64,000 bases of DNA from an uncultured Pseudomonadota bacterium (lineage in GTDB: Bacteria; Myxococcota_A; UBA796; SXON01), in the NCBI GenBank assembly GCA_903844155.1, contig CAIMSU010000286.1:1-64000 (forward strand), in the 5' to 3' direction. Under the pieces are notes generated by a model. It ran no database searches and was not told the DNA's origin. It worked only from the letters and a program-made list of their open reading frames with translations. Each line of letters starts with the position of its first letter. Within the stretch, counting starts at the first letter, position 1. Shown here piece by piece: positions 8,699-21,579 of the stretch. Both the position numbers and the translations under genes were made by a program.

Positions 8699-10213
8699 TC
8701 ACCCCTGAAGGATCTGCTCGTTGCACGCCTCGATCTCCTCGCCGGGAACGAGTCCGGCGTCGAGGATCGGCGCGAGGCGTGGGAGCATCGCCGCGCTCCC
8801 TGCGCCGAGCCGCAGTCCGGGCTCCGCGCTGAGCCGGAAACGCAGCGCGCGTGCGGCTGAGAGCAGCTCGATGGCGACCACACGACGGCTGTTCTCCAGC
8901 GTCTCCCGGTAGCGCCAGGCCGCCGTGGTGCTCATCGCCACGTGGTCCTCCTGATCCTCGCACGTCGGGATCGAATCCAGCGTGGAAGGCCAGCCGATCG
9001 CCTTGTTTTCGCTGACGAGCGCCGCGGCGGTGGTCTGGGGGAAGACCATGCCGAGCCCGCTGTCGTTCGGGCCATCGGCGGCGAGCGCGGGCGGCAGGCG
9101 CGCGGAGAGGGAGCCGGTGGTCAGTCGGAAGAGCCGGCGCTCGGAGAGGCTGGCGAGCTCCGCGATCGCGATCCGGGCGGACTCGCAGGCCATCCCGACA
9201 GGTTCACCGTGAAAAAGGCCCGCGGAGAACGCCCGGTTGGGGTCGTCGCCCTCGATGTCCATCAACATGACCGGGTTGTCCGTCACGCTGTTCAATTCGA
9301 TGTCGACGACCTCGCGGGCAAACCGGAGCTGGTCGCGGACGGCGCCGAGGATCACCGGTGTACATCGCAGGGAGTAGGCATCCTGGACCTTGTCCGGGAT
9401 CGAGTCCGTCAGCGTGCTCCCGGCCAGCAATTCCAGCAGGCGGGCTGCCGAGAAGATCGCGCCCGGGTACGGCCGCAGCGCATGGACGCCAGGGTGAAAC
9501 GCCCGTGTAACGCCGCGTAGCGCCTCGATGCTCATCGCCGCCGCGACCTCGGCGTCTGCCACCAGCCGCTCGCTGTCGTAGAGCGCAAGCGCCGCGATCG
9601 CCGTAGTCATCTGCGCGCCGTTGGTCATCGCGAGGCCCTCCTTGGCCGCGGGCACGAGCGTCGGAATTCCCGCACGCCGCATCGCCTCGGGCCCGGGGAG
9701 CAGCTCGCCGCCGTACCAGGCATGGCCCCCCTCGCCAAAGACCACGAGACCGAGATGGGAGAGCGGCGCGAGGTCACCCGAGGATCCACAGCTTCCAAGG
9801 CTGGGAACGCGCGGCGTGACGCCCCTCGCCAGCATCGTCAGCAGCGTCTCCACGAGCGCGAGCGTGCAGCCGCTTGAGCCTCTCGCCAACGCGTTGGCGC
9901 GCAGGAGCATCATCGCCCGCACCACCTCGTCCGGAGCGGCGGGGCCAACCCCCGCGGCGTGGGACTTGATCAAGTTGCGCGAGAGCTGCGAGGTCTGGTC
10001 GGGATCGATCCGCACCCGCGCGAGCGAGCCAAAGCCGGTGTTCACCCCATAGATCGCCCGCTCCCCGTGCAGCACCGACACCACCCAGGCGCGGGAGCGT
10101 TCAATCGCCGCGCGCGAGTCCGTTGTCAGCCCGACCGCCTCTGCCGCTGTGCCGCGAGCAACGGACACGAGGTCGGAGAGCGTCAGCCGTTGGCCGTCGA
10201 TGGAGATGAACAT
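8699..10213 (-). CDS. hutH: Histidine ammonia-lyase (MIO enzyme, SSG triad)
   Basis: A 504-residue aromatic amino acid lyase, close to the usual HutH length. Conserved elements: YGVNTGFGSL near residue 60, NLIKSHAAGVG (the SH of histidine-specific enzymes), LGSCGSSGDLAPLSH (MIO loop), GLFHGEPVGM, ASLSERR, TAAALVSENK and CEDQEDHVAM. Reaction: L-histidine to urocanate plus ammonia. The cofactor-forming triad reads Ser-Ser-Gly where Ala-Ser-Gly is usual; the central Ser and Gly needed for cyclisation are kept. No hutU, hutI or hutG is adjacent, so the rest of the pathway, or a different substrate, must be sought elsewhere. Confidence 0.88.
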   Translation of the reverse strand: MFISIDGQRLTLSDLVSVARGTAAEAVGLTTDSRAAIERSRAWVVSVLHGERAIYGVNTGFGSLARVRIDPDQTSQLSRNLIKSHAAGVGPAAPDEVVRAMMLLRANALARGSSGCTLALVETLLTMLARGVTPRVPSLGSCGSSGDLAPLSHLGLVVFGEGGHAWYGGELLPGPEAMRRAGIPTLVPAAKEGLAMTNGAQMTTAIAALALYDSERLVADAEVAAAMSIEALRGVTRAFHPGVHALRPYPGAIFSAARLLELLAGSTLTDSIPDKVQDAYSLRCTPVILGAVRDQLRFAREVVDIELNSVTDNPVMLMDIEGDDPNRAFSAGLFHGEPVGMACESARIAIAELASLSERRLFRLTTGSLSARLPPALAADGPNDSGLGMVFPQTTAAALVSENKAIGWPSTLDSIPTCEDQEDHVAMSTTAAWRYRETLENSRRVVAIELLSAARALRFRLSAEPGLRLGAGSAAMLPRLAPILDAGLVPGEEIEACNEQILQG

Positions 10214-10282
10214 CGGGCACCGCTAATCTGCCGCACGCCCGCCCTCCGCCGTTCGGGGCTATATTGGCGGCCGAGGTTCAGC

Positions 10283-10756
10283 ATGACCGACTCCGAAGGC
10301 TCTGACGTCCCGAGCAACGTCGTCGACCTCGCCGTGGCGATCGAGTTGGAGTGTGCCGCGCTGTATGAGGCCTACGGGCGATCGTTCTCCAAACGCGCCG
10401 AATTGTCGACGTTCTGGAAGCTCTATGCCGAGGCTGAGCGCTACCACGCAGCGACCATCCGCATCCACCAGGCCAGCTTTGCGGACGCGCCGGTTTCGGG
10501 TCAGGTCGACCCCTCAGGCGCGCAATCCTTCCTTCGGGACCTTCGCAACGCCCGGGTCAACGTCGACCGTGGCGGGGCGACCGTGAAGGAGGCGATGGGC
10601 AAGGCGCGCTGGGTCGAAGAGTCGGCCGCCGAGCTGCACGGCCGGACGCAGTTCTTCCAGAGCCACCCGCAGCTCGCCGAGCTGTTCACGAAGATGGCGG
10701 AGGAGGACGCCGCGCACCGCGACCTCCTCACCACCGCCGAGGCGAAGTTCGGGTAG
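10283..10756 (+). CDS. Ferritin-like/rubrerythrin-type four-helix protein
   Basis: A 157-residue, mostly helical protein. Metal-ligand-like motifs are placed as in the ferritin-like superfamily: AIELECAALYEAYG (about residues 17-30), AEAERYHAATI with E..H (about 53-60), VEESAAELHGRTQFF, and KMAEEDAAHRDLL with E..H near the C-terminus. This is consistent with a di-iron site in a four-helix bundle. Role (iron storage, oxidase or peroxide defence) is not fixed by sequence. A TATATT at 10260-10265 may be a -10 element. The start ATG 10283 is preferred over a longer frame that runs into the hutH promoter side. Confidence 0.75.
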   Translation: MTDSEGSDVPSNVVDLAVAIELECAALYEAYGRSFSKRAELSTFWKLYAEAERYHAATIRIHQASFADAPVSGQVDPSGAQSFLRDLRNARVNVDRGGATVKEAMGKARWVEESAAELHGRTQFFQSHPQLAELFTKMAEEDAAHRDLLTTAEAKFG

Positions 10757-10849
10757 CCGACCGCCGGGCCTCAGCGGGCGATTCTCCCCACTCCCTGTGC
10801 GAGTTCGCACCACGGCCGTGTGTAGCTTTCGGTCTCGCAGGACGACCGC

Positions 10850-13402
10850 ATGCCCGACGTACCCTCAACGCCGTTCTGGTCGCTCACGCCCGAAGCCGCG
10901 CTCACCGCCGCAGGCACGCCCCCGACGGGCCTCACCGCCGCTGAGGTGCTGCGCCGCCGCGCCCTGGCCGGGCCGCCCCGGGCGCGACGAGTCCGAAGCC
11001 CGCTGAAGATCCTCGCGTCCCAGTTCCTCAACCCCCTCGTCCTGATGTTGATCGTCGCCGCCGCGATCTCGTTTCCGGTCGGCTCGTTCGACGACGGCAT
11101 CGTCATCCTCGGCATCGTCTTCCTGAGCGGAGGACTCGGGTTCTACCAGGAATACGTGGCGGAGAACGCCGTCGCGAAGCTGCTCGCGATGGTGCACACC
11201 ACCGTGACGGTGCGGCGGGATGGGACGACCGCCGTGGTGCCCGTCGACGACGTCGTGGCCGGCGACCTCGTCGAGCTTTCAGCCGGCGCCACGGTCCCCG
11301 CGGACGCCAGGCTCATCGCGTCGAACGGCCTGCAGGTCGACGAGTCCACGCTCACGGGTGAGTCGTTCCCCGCCACAAAAGCCGTGGAAGCGGTAGGCGC
11401 GGACGTCGCGCCAGCGGGGAGATCCTCGGCGGTGTTCCTCGGCACCCATGTCGTCAGCGGCACCGCCACGGTCGTGGCCATGGGCGTTGGGGCGGGTACC
11501 GAGGTTGGCCGGATCTCGGACAGCCTCGAAAACAAGCGCCCGCCCACCGCTTTTGACATCGGGCTGCAGCGCTTTGGAAGCCTGCTCGTGCGCGTGAGCA
11601 CCGTGCTGGTGCTCTGCATCTTCGCCGTGAACATGTACCTGCACCGGCCGATGCTGGAGTCGTTCATGTTCTCGCTCGCGCTGGCGGTCGGGCTCGTGCC
11701 GGAGCTGCTCCCCGCCATCGTGACCGTGAACCTCGCCCGCGGCGCCAGGCGGATGGCGGAGGCCGAGGTCGTGGTAAAGCGGTTGCCGGCCATCGAGGAC
11801 TTCGGGGCGATCGACGTGCTGTGTTCCGACAAGACGGGCACGCTGACGGAGGGCGAGGTGCGCCTGGAAGGAGCGCTCGGGGTCGACGGGTCCCAGAGCC
11901 GACGTGCCCTGGAGCTGGCCTGGCTGAACGCCAGCTTTGAGGCGGGCTACGCAAACCCGATTGACGCCGCGCTCCGGGCTGCGTTCACGCCCGGTGCAGG
12001 CGACACCCCGATTTCGGCGTGGACGCTCGTCGGCGAACTTCCCTATGATTTCGCGAGAAAGCGCTTGAGCGTGGTCGTCGACCGCGACGGGCGACGCTGG
12101 CTCATCACGAAGGGGCAGATCGAGCCGCTCCTTGGCGTCTGTACGACCGCGGAGCCTGCCGGCCGACCGGGTGAGACGGTCGCGCTCGCCTCGGTCCGCG
12201 GCGGCGTGGATGCCACCCACCAGCGCCTGGCGGAGGAGGGAAAGAGGGTGCTCGGGGTGGCGATTCGCGAGGTCCCTGCGGGATCGCCGGTGTCCACGGA
12301 CCTGGAGCGTGACCTCACGCTTGTCGGCCTCCTCGTCTTCACCGACCCGCCCAAGGCCGACGCGCGGACCGTGATCGCCGATCTGCGCCACCTCGGCATC
12401 GCTTTGAAGGTGGTGACGGGCGACGACCACCGCGTCGCCCGCCACGTCTGGCGCGAGCTGCTCGGCAGCGACCCCGTCCTGCTCACCGGCGCGGACATCC
12501 GCGCCATGGAGACGCCGGCCCTGGCCCGACGTGTGCGCCAGGTGGACGTGTTCGCCGAGGTCGACCCGGGCCAGAAGGAGCGGATCGTCCACGCTTTGCG
12601 CGTCGCTGGCCGCGTCGTCGCCTACCTCGGCGATGGGATCAACGACGCCCCTGCCCTTCGAGCCGCAGACGTCGGCATCTCCGTGGACACGGCCGCAGAC
12701 GTCGCCAAGGAAGCCGCAGACATCGTGCTCCGACGCCGGGATCTCGCGGTCGTCGCCAACGGCGTGCGCGAGGGACGGCGGACCATGGCGAACACGCTCA
12801 AGTACGTCTACTACGTGACCAGCGCCAACTTCGGCAACATGCTGTCGATGGCGATCTCGTCGCTATTCCTACCGTTCCTGCCGTTGCTGCCGAAGCAGAT
12901 CCTGCTGAACAACTTCCTCGCCGACCTGCCCGCGATGGCGATCGCCGCCGACCACGTGGACGCCGACCAGCTCGTGCGCCCCGGACGCTGGCGGACCGAC
13001 GAGATCCGCTCGTTCATGTTCGTTTTCGGTTCGATCTCGTCCATCTTCGACCTCACGACCTTCGCCGTCCTCGTCGTCGTCGCCGGCGCGACGCCCGACG
13101 TGTTCCGCACGGCCTGGTTCACGGAGTCGCTGATGACGGAGCTTGTCGTCCTCTACGTGCTTCGAAGCCGGCTCCCGATCGGCAAGAGTCGGCCGGCAAC
13201 CGCGCTTGTCGTCACGACGCTCACGGTCGGGGTCGCCGCGCTGGCGCTGCCGTGGACGGGGCTCGGAGGCATGTTCGCGTTCACCCCACTGCCGCTCTCC
13301 CTGCTCGCCGCGATCGTCGGCATCACCGCGGCCTACGCCGTCACCACGGAATTCGCAAAACGCCGGTTCTTCCGCGTCCGTTCACACCACCGCAAGGCCT
13401 GA
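10850..13402 (+). CDS. P-type ATPase, MgtA-like (P3B) cation transporter
   Basis: An 850-residue pump. Features in order: helices 1-2 (LNPLVLMLIVAAAISFPVG and GIVILGIVFLSGGLGF), actuator loop LTGES, helices 3-4 with VGLVPELLPAIVTVNLARGA, phosphorylation site CSDKTGTLT, hinge GDGINDAPAL, and C-terminal helices beginning ANFGNMLSMAISSLFLPFLP. The sequence FLPFLPLLPKQILLNNFLAD followed by DHVDADQLVRPGRW and GSISSIFDLTTF matches the MgtA/MgtB Mg2+ importer group. ATG at 10850 has AGGA 7 nt upstream. Its stop lies 21 nt inside the convergent patatin gene, so the 3-prime ends overlap antisense. Confidence 0.9.
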   Translation: MPDVPSTPFWSLTPEAALTAAGTPPTGLTAAEVLRRRALAGPPRARRVRSPLKILASQFLNPLVLMLIVAAAISFPVGSFDDGIVILGIVFLSGGLGFYQEYVAENAVAKLLAMVHTTVTVRRDGTTAVVPVDDVVAGDLVELSAGATVPADARLIASNGLQVDESTLTGESFPATKAVEAVGADVAPAGRSSAVFLGTHVVSGTATVVAMGVGAGTEVGRISDSLENKRPPTAFDIGLQRFGSLLVRVSTVLVLCIFAVNMYLHRPMLESFMFSLALAVGLVPELLPAIVTVNLARGARRMAEAEVVVKRLPAIEDFGAIDVLCSDKTGTLTEGEVRLEGALGVDGSQSRRALELAWLNASFEAGYANPIDAALRAAFTPGAGDTPISAWTLVGELPYDFARKRLSVVVDRDGRRWLITKGQIEPLLGVCTTAEPAGRPGETVALASVRGGVDATHQRLAEEGKRVLGVAIREVPAGSPVSTDLERDLTLVGLLVFTDPPKADARTVIADLRHLGIALKVVTGDDHRVARHVWRELLGSDPVLLTGADIRAMETPALARRVRQVDVFAEVDPGQKERIVHALRVAGRVVAYLGDGINDAPALRAADVGISVDTAADVAKEAADIVLRRRDLAVVANGVREGRRTMANTLKYVYYVTSANFGNMLSMAISSLFLPFLPLLPKQILLNNFLADLPAMAIAADHVDADQLVRPGRWRTDEIRSFMFVFGSISSIFDLTTFAVLVVVAGATPDVFRTAWFTESLMTELVVLYVLRSRLPIGKSRPATALVVTTLTVGVAALALPWTGLGGMFAFTPLPLSLLAAIVGITAAYAVTTEFAKRRFFRVRSHHRKA

Positions 13403-14521
13403 GCGCGCGAAGAACGCGCGAACCTCATCCGCTCGCGCGTGGACGTCGGCACGGCCCAGATCGCTCAGTCGTGCGCAGAAGGACGCGTCAAAGAGCAGGT
13501 AACTGGCCAGCTCTACAGTGGAGGCGTCGTCGCCAAGCCCGCGGAGCAGGTAGCGCACGAGCCCGGGGACGGCGTCCATGTGCTCGGCGGCGATGGGTCG
13601 GATCGGGACTGAGGGGGTGATCCAGAGGACGTCGATGTGGCGAAGCGCGCCTTCCACCTGCGGTCCGGTTGAAACCAGCGCGTTGAGCCGCTCAGCGTGC
13701 TCGATGTCGGCCTCGACGGCGTCGAGCATGACGGCGTCCAGCAACGTCCCTGCTACCTGCGCGATGGCCGGCGGTGGATCGGGCGTGCGGACCTCGACGG
13801 CGGCGCCAGAGTGACGAACACCAACGGCGACGATCCGGTCGGCACCAAGGTGGATGGCGGGGCTCAACGGGGCGGTGTTGCGGATCGAGCCGTCACCGTA
13901 GTGCTTGCCGTCGATGGCGACGGACGGGAAGAACACGGGGATCGCGCTCGACGCAAGGAGGTGCTCGACCCCGATCTGCGCGCGCTCGACCCGCCACCGG
14001 CTCCGGTGCCAGGGTTCGACGTCCGGGGGGGCCTGGAGGAACACGACGCCGTCGGCGCTGTAGAGGTCCGTGGCGGTCACTGCGAGGGCGTGGAGCGCCC
14101 CGCTTTGGACGTGCTCGCTGATCCGTGCGAGGGGCAGGTGGTCGGTCAACCAGCTCCGAAGCGGCCCGGTGTCCAGCAAGGACTTGGGCGATGCCCGCCG
14201 CAGCAGGCCGCCGAGGGACAGATCGCGCATCCACCGCAGGCCCGTCCCGGAGAGGGACAGCGCGTCTGTGCGGAAGATCTGTTCTGGCGGGACGCCGCGC
14301 CACATCCCCTCCAGCGTCCCTACGCCCCCCGCGAAGTCGTCGGCGAACGCCGCGAGTGCGCCGACGTTGAGCGCGCCCGCGCTGGCGCCGACAAGCACCG
14401 GAAAGCTCGAACGCCCCGAGGAAACCACGCCGAGATCCAGCAATCCTCGCAGCACGCCCGCCTGATACGCCCCGCGGGCGCCGCCGCCCGACAGCACCAG
14501 CGCGGGCCCACGCAAGCTCAC
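13382..14521 (-). CDS. Patatin-like phospholipase
   Basis: A 379-residue protein with the patatin catalytic layout: oxyanion loop LSGGGARGAYQAG (about residues 9-21), nucleophile elbow VGASAGALN (about 44-52), and catalytic Asp in YGDGSI. Patatins are Ser-Asp dyad acyl hydrolases acting on membrane lipids. It starts at GTG 14521, which overlaps the TGA stop of the upstream secreted protein by 4 nt, so the two are translationally coupled. The pairing suggests a role at or near the envelope (inference). Confidence 0.88.
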   Translation of the reverse strand: MSLRGPALVLSGGGARGAYQAGVLRGLLDLGVVSSGRSSFPVLVGASAGALNVGALAAFADDFAGGVGTLEGMWRGVPPEQIFRTDALSLSGTGLRWMRDLSLGGLLRRASPKSLLDTGPLRSWLTDHLPLARISEHVQSGALHALAVTATDLYSADGVVFLQAPPDVEPWHRSRWRVERAQIGVEHLLASSAIPVFFPSVAIDGKHYGDGSIRNTAPLSPAIHLGADRIVAVGVRHSGAAVEVRTPDPPPAIAQVAGTLLDAVMLDAVEADIEHAERLNALVSTGPQVEGALRHIDVLWITPSVPIRPIAAEHMDAVPGLVRYLLRGLGDDASTVELASYLLFDASFCARLSDLGRADVHARADEVRAFFARSGLAVV

Positions 14522-15948
14522 AGCCGCGCTCGCGCCCCGACGCTCACCATCGGCCCGGAGAGCGAGATGGTCTGCGTGTCCTTCGTCCCGCTCACCTGGG
14601 CGTAGCCTGCGCCTACACGCACGCCAAAGCTGCCTTTCTCGCCGTTCCCGCGCAGCCACGTCGACACGCCACCCTCGGCCCAGGTCGCTCCGGCGTCGCC
14701 GGTCCCCCAGTCGACGAACAGGTCGGTACGGTCGCCGGTCGGCACCGCGAGGTCCATGGCGATGCCTCCGAAGCGGAACTCGCGGACTGTGTTTTTCGCT
14801 GTCTGAACGCCCGAATTGTCGTAGGTGTACGTGGTCACGGGCACGTCGAGCAGCGTGTCCCGGACGCCAAGGTTCAGGCCATCGCGCGAGCCGAGGCGGG
14901 CCTCCTGCACGAACGCAAACGCGTTGTTGACCCCGGAGAACCCAAGGTTGTTGCCGCCGCTTCCGCTCAGCGAGTTGTCGTAGGCGTAGGAAGTCTGCGC
15001 CAGGTTGAGCATGGACCACCCGGCGCCGAGCCCGACCGAGAAGAACCGCGAGTCAAAGCCGCCGCTGGCTGTGCCCGCGATGGTGATGGGGTTGCCGTCC
15101 CGGCTCCAGCCAAACGCGATGGGCGTCACCCGCGCAGTCGTGTACCAGGGTGCGTCGAAAGCCGCCGTGAACCAGGCTTCATCGACCATGGCAAAACCCA
15201 CGGTGCCGATGGCGAGCAGGGGGCGGAGGTTGAGCCCCGCCTCCAGCATGCCATGCGCGCGCTCGGGCGCGACCGGGTAGGCATAGGCGCCAGGCGCCGC
15301 TTCGACGTGATCGCCAGGATGTACCCAGCTTCCTCGCGCGAGGTCCACGAGGCCGCGGTCATCGTCGGCGACGCGCACCCGACCGACGGCGACGACCTGC
15401 TGGACGTCCCGCGACTCGCTGCCCGCGCCACTCAGCGACGGCACCACCATCCGGACCGTGCCCATGATCCGGACCTGCTGTCCCACGGCGAACCCAGCGG
15501 CCTTCCCACCGTCGATCACGGCCTCGCCGGGCTCCACACGCAGGACGCTGGCCGCAGCGTGTGAGGTTGGCGCGACGACGCCGACGGCCGATTGGCCGCC
15601 TGAACCGCCCGCAACCGGCGCCGCAGCGACAGACGCTGGGCCGGCTGGACCGAGCGGAACCGCGCGCGTCTGCTCCTCCTCCACCCACACCCGACCGCCG
15701 GCCTCGAACAGGCCCTGGGCCTCCGGGTCCGCCTGACTGGCGACGAGCGCCGGTGCCGCGCCAAGCTGCCAGGTGTCGACGATGCCGTCGGCGCGCAGGA
15801 TGTAGAGCCGATCGCCGACGACCAGCGCGGACCGCGGGGCGGCGGGAAGGTCGACGATCAGCTTGCCGTCGACCGTCACGTGGCCTCCGGCCGTCTGGAG
15901 GTCAGCGGCGAAGGCGGGCGAAAGGCACAGCAGCAGAAGGGTGGTCAT
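14518..15948 (-). CDS. Secreted protein with predicted C-terminal beta-barrel
   Basis: A 476-residue protein with a signal peptide (MTTLLLLCLSPAFA cut before ADLQ). Residues about 20-110 are beta-rich (WD/PQQ-like short strands); about 140-210 resemble a small beta domain with RIMGTVRMV and GRVRVADDDRGLVDLARGSWV. The C-terminal half is alternating-hydrophobic strands ending in an aromatic/aliphatic strand and terminal Leu (VGARARL), like outer-membrane barrels, though the last residue is not Phe. No family recognised. First gene of a two-gene unit with the patatin. Confidence 0.6.
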   Translation of the reverse strand: MTTLLLLCLSPAFAADLQTAGGHVTVDGKLIVDLPAAPRSALVVGDRLYILRADGIVDTWQLGAAPALVASQADPEAQGLFEAGGRVWVEEEQTRAVPLGPAGPASVAAAPVAGGSGGQSAVGVVAPTSHAAASVLRVEPGEAVIDGGKAAGFAVGQQVRIMGTVRMVVPSLSGAGSESRDVQQVVAVGRVRVADDDRGLVDLARGSWVHPGDHVEAAPGAYAYPVAPERAHGMLEAGLNLRPLLAIGTVGFAMVDEAWFTAAFDAPWYTTARVTPIAFGWSRDGNPITIAGTASGGFDSRFFSVGLGAGWSMLNLAQTSYAYDNSLSGSGGNNLGFSGVNNAFAFVQEARLGSRDGLNLGVRDTLLDVPVTTYTYDNSGVQTAKNTVREFRFGGIAMDLAVPTGDRTDLFVDWGTGDAGATWAEGGVSTWLRGNGEKGSFGVRVGAGYAQVSGTKDTQTISLSGPMVSVGARARL

Positions 15949-16001
15949 ACCCCTCGCCTTAGCAGGAATCGTGCCGCACGGGGCCGGTGCAGTCTGGCGG
16001 G

Positions 16002-19274
<3,273 letters not shown>

Positions 19275-19385
19275 GTAGGGATCCTGGTCCATCGCGGATG
19301 ACGGGCGCGCGTGGGACACCCCGAAACGGGGGCCCCGAAACCGCGCGCGTATAACGGTTCACACGGTGCGGCGAACGGGGAGGGG

Positions 19386-19416
19386 CTGACACGCGCCGCG
19401 GGTCGACGGATATACG
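19386..19416 (+). promoter_or_regulatory. Candidate promoter for gshB (possibly leaderless transcript)
   Basis: CTGACA at 19386-19391 resembles a -35 box and TATACG at 19411-19416 (or GATATA, 19409-19414, spacer 17) a -10 box. The gshB ATG at 19424 begins only 7 nt after, about where transcription would start, and it has no Shine-Dalgarno sequence. Confidence 0.35.
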
Positions 19417-19423
19417 TCCCGCG

Positions 19424-20407
19424 ATGCGCACCCTCTACGTCATGGACCCGCTCTCGAGCCTCAACCTCGCCGGCGACTCCACGTTCATGCTCATGTGCGA
19501 GGGCACCCGGCGCGGGTACGTCTCGGCATGGTGCACGCCCGCCGATCTGCACGCCCGGGAGGGCGCCGTCGCCTGGGCACGCTGCCAGTCCGTTGGCAGC
19601 TTTCCCGTGCACAACGACGGGCCGCGGGGGTTCGAGACGGGGGAGTGGCGCGAGGTCCCGCTCACGGACTTCGACGTGATCTGGATGCGCAAGGACCCGC
19701 CCTTTGACATGTCCTACATCTTCACGACGTACCTCCTGGAGATGGCGACGTGGAAGCCGTCTTCCGCGGGTGCTGTGCCCTCCGGGACGCGCGTGTACAA
19801 CGACCCGCGCGGCCTGCGCTCCCGCAACGAGAAGATCTTCGCGCTGGAGTTCGCGGATCTCACGCCCGAAACGCTCCTCTCGCACGACATCAACCGCATC
19901 GTCGGGTTCACGGAATCCTTGCCGGGACGAGTCGTCTTGAAGCCCTGGGACGGCAACGGTGGACGCGGCGTTCTCGTGAGCCAGGCCGGCGACCCGAACC
20001 TTAGGTCGATGATCGAGCTTCTCACGTCCGAAGGCCGGCAATTCATCCTCGCACAGCGGCACCTACCCGAGATCGCGCTCGGGGACAAGCGGATCCTGCT
20101 CGTAGACGGTGAGCCCGCGGGCGCCATGCTGCGCGTGCCGAGCGCCCGGGATCATCGCGGGAACATGCACGCTGGCGCAACCGTGCACCCGTGCGACCTG
20201 ACCGTGCGCGACCAGCACATCTGCGCGACCATCGGCCCGATCCTCCGCGCAGAAGGCCAGCTTTTTGTCGGCATCGACGTGATCGGTGGGTACCTCACCG
20301 AGATCAACGTCACGAGCCCCACCGGGATCCAGGAGATCAACCGGCTGAACGGGACGCACGTGGAGCGGCTCGTCTGGAACGCGGTCGAGGCAAGGGCGAC
20401 CGCGTGA
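19424..20407 (+). CDS. gshB: Glutathione synthetase
   Basis: A 327-residue ATP-grasp ligase joining gamma-glutamylcysteine and glycine. The prokaryotic GshB signature elements are present: MDPLSSLNLAGDSTFMLM at the N-terminus, VIWMRKDPPFDMSYI, YNDPRGLRSRNEKIFALEF, VVLKPWDGNGGRGV (ATP-binding), LLVDGEPAGAMLRVP and VGIDVIGGYLTEINVTSPTGIQEI (metal-binding Asn, substrate loop). gshA is not in the window. Its TGA overlaps the GTG of the following TPR gene (GTGA), so it heads a three-gene unit. Confidence 0.94.
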   Translation: MRTLYVMDPLSSLNLAGDSTFMLMCEGTRRGYVSAWCTPADLHAREGAVAWARCQSVGSFPVHNDGPRGFETGEWREVPLTDFDVIWMRKDPPFDMSYIFTTYLLEMATWKPSSAGAVPSGTRVYNDPRGLRSRNEKIFALEFADLTPETLLSHDINRIVGFTESLPGRVVLKPWDGNGGRGVLVSQAGDPNLRSMIELLTSEGRQFILAQRHLPEIALGDKRILLVDGEPAGAMLRVPSARDHRGNMHAGATVHPCDLTVRDQHICATIGPILRAEGQLFVGIDVIGGYLTEINVTSPTGIQEINRLNGTHVERLVWNAVEARATA

Positions 20408-21579
20408 TCGGGGCGTTTCTGGCGCTTAGTCTCGCGTCGTCTCCCGCGATGGCTGGCTCGATCCTCTCCGACGCGCAGGGCGACGACGAGGGCGACCCGC
20501 CGGTCCTCCCCGCGCTCGGCCCCGTCGCCCCGGGTCCGCTGCCCGCGCGCCCCAGTGACATTGATGCAGCCGCAATGCTCAAGGTCCCCCTGGATCTCTT
20601 CGTCACGGCGCGGAAGGGCTGCCAGCTCCTCTTCGCGCGCCGCTACCGGGAGGCCAAGACCGTTTTTGATGACATCTCCGCCCGTTACCCGACGACGGGC
20701 GTCGGCCCGCTGGGTGTCGCGATCCTCTACCAGGCGTTGATGTTCGAGAATTTCGACTGGAAGTACGACGCGCAGTTCCGAAACGCGTCCGCGATGGCCC
20801 GTGCACAGCTCGAGCAGGGACTCTCGGAGAGCGGTGGCGAGACGATGAAGGAGTTCGTGCTCGCCGCGATCGGCGGCATTGATGCTGTACATTCGCTGCG
20901 CAAGGGAGACTACCTGCAGGCGCTTGGGAGCGCGCTCGTCGCCATTCGCGCGTTGGACCAGACCGAGGAGCAGGCGCCGGGCCTCTACGACGCGAAGATC
21001 GGCGATGGGATGTACCTTTACTGGCGATCGGTGGTCACGGCGTCGTCGAGCTTCCTGCCCGACTTCCCGGACCGGCGTGCCGACGGAATCCGGGCGTTGA
21101 TGCAGGCAGAATCTGGCGGCGTCCTGCTTGGACCGGGCGCCTCGCTCGTGATGTCCTACTCGTACATCGAGGAGCGCGACTGGCCGGCGGCGCTCGCCGA
21201 GGTGGACAAGAACGCGAGCGTCTACCCGGACTGCATCGTGAACGCGCTCACGCGGGGTCGCATCCTCACGGCGATGGGCCGCTACCCCGACGCCATCGCC
21301 GTCTACGATCACGTCATCGCCCAGCAGGCCCAGAACGAGCGCGTCTACTACTTTCGCGGGATCGTCCAGAACCGGCAGGGCAACGTCGCCGACGCCATCA
21401 CCGACTGGACGACCTACCTCGCCTACCCGAGCCCGCCGCCGGAATACAAAGGTCAAACCTGGTTCCGACTCGGCCTCGCCCGCACGTCCACCGGCGATAC
21501 GGAGGGTGCCCGCGCGGCGTTCACCGAGGGCGCGAAGCTCGACAACGGCCCATCCAAAAAGGCGCTGGAGACTCCATGA
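20404..21579 (+). CDS. Secreted TPR-repeat protein
   Basis: A 391-residue protein with a signal peptide (MIGAFLALSLASSPAMA) and helical repeats. The clearest TPR-like units are in the C-terminal third: RGRILTAMGRYPDAIAVYDHV, YYFRGIVQNRQGNVADAITDW and FRLGLARTSTGDTEGARAAF. GTG start at 20404 overlaps the gshB stop by 4 nt, and its own stop overlaps the SCO1 start (ATGA). Exported TPR proteins usually scaffold periplasmic or outer-membrane partners; the partner is unknown. Confidence 0.75.
   Translation: MIGAFLALSLASSPAMAGSILSDAQGDDEGDPPVLPALGPVAPGPLPARPSDIDAAAMLKVPLDLFVTARKGCQLLFARRYREAKTVFDDISARYPTTGVGPLGVAILYQALMFENFDWKYDAQFRNASAMARAQLEQGLSESGGETMKEFVLAAIGGIDAVHSLRKGDYLQALGSALVAIRALDQTEEQAPGLYDAKIGDGMYLYWRSVVTASSSFLPDFPDRRADGIRALMQAESGGVLLGPGASLVMSYSYIEERDWPAALAEVDKNASVYPDCIVNALTRGRILTAMGRYPDAIAVYDHVIAQQAQNERVYYFRGIVQNRQGNVADAITDWTTYLAYPSPPPEYKGQTWFRLGLARTSTGDTEGARAAFTEGAKLDNGPSKKALETP

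Noticed and set aside
11279-12592. 437-codon frame on the minus strand within the P-type ATPase gene
   Set aside because: The ATPase has all catalytic motifs on the plus strand; the minus frame is His/Arg/Gly-rich shadow.
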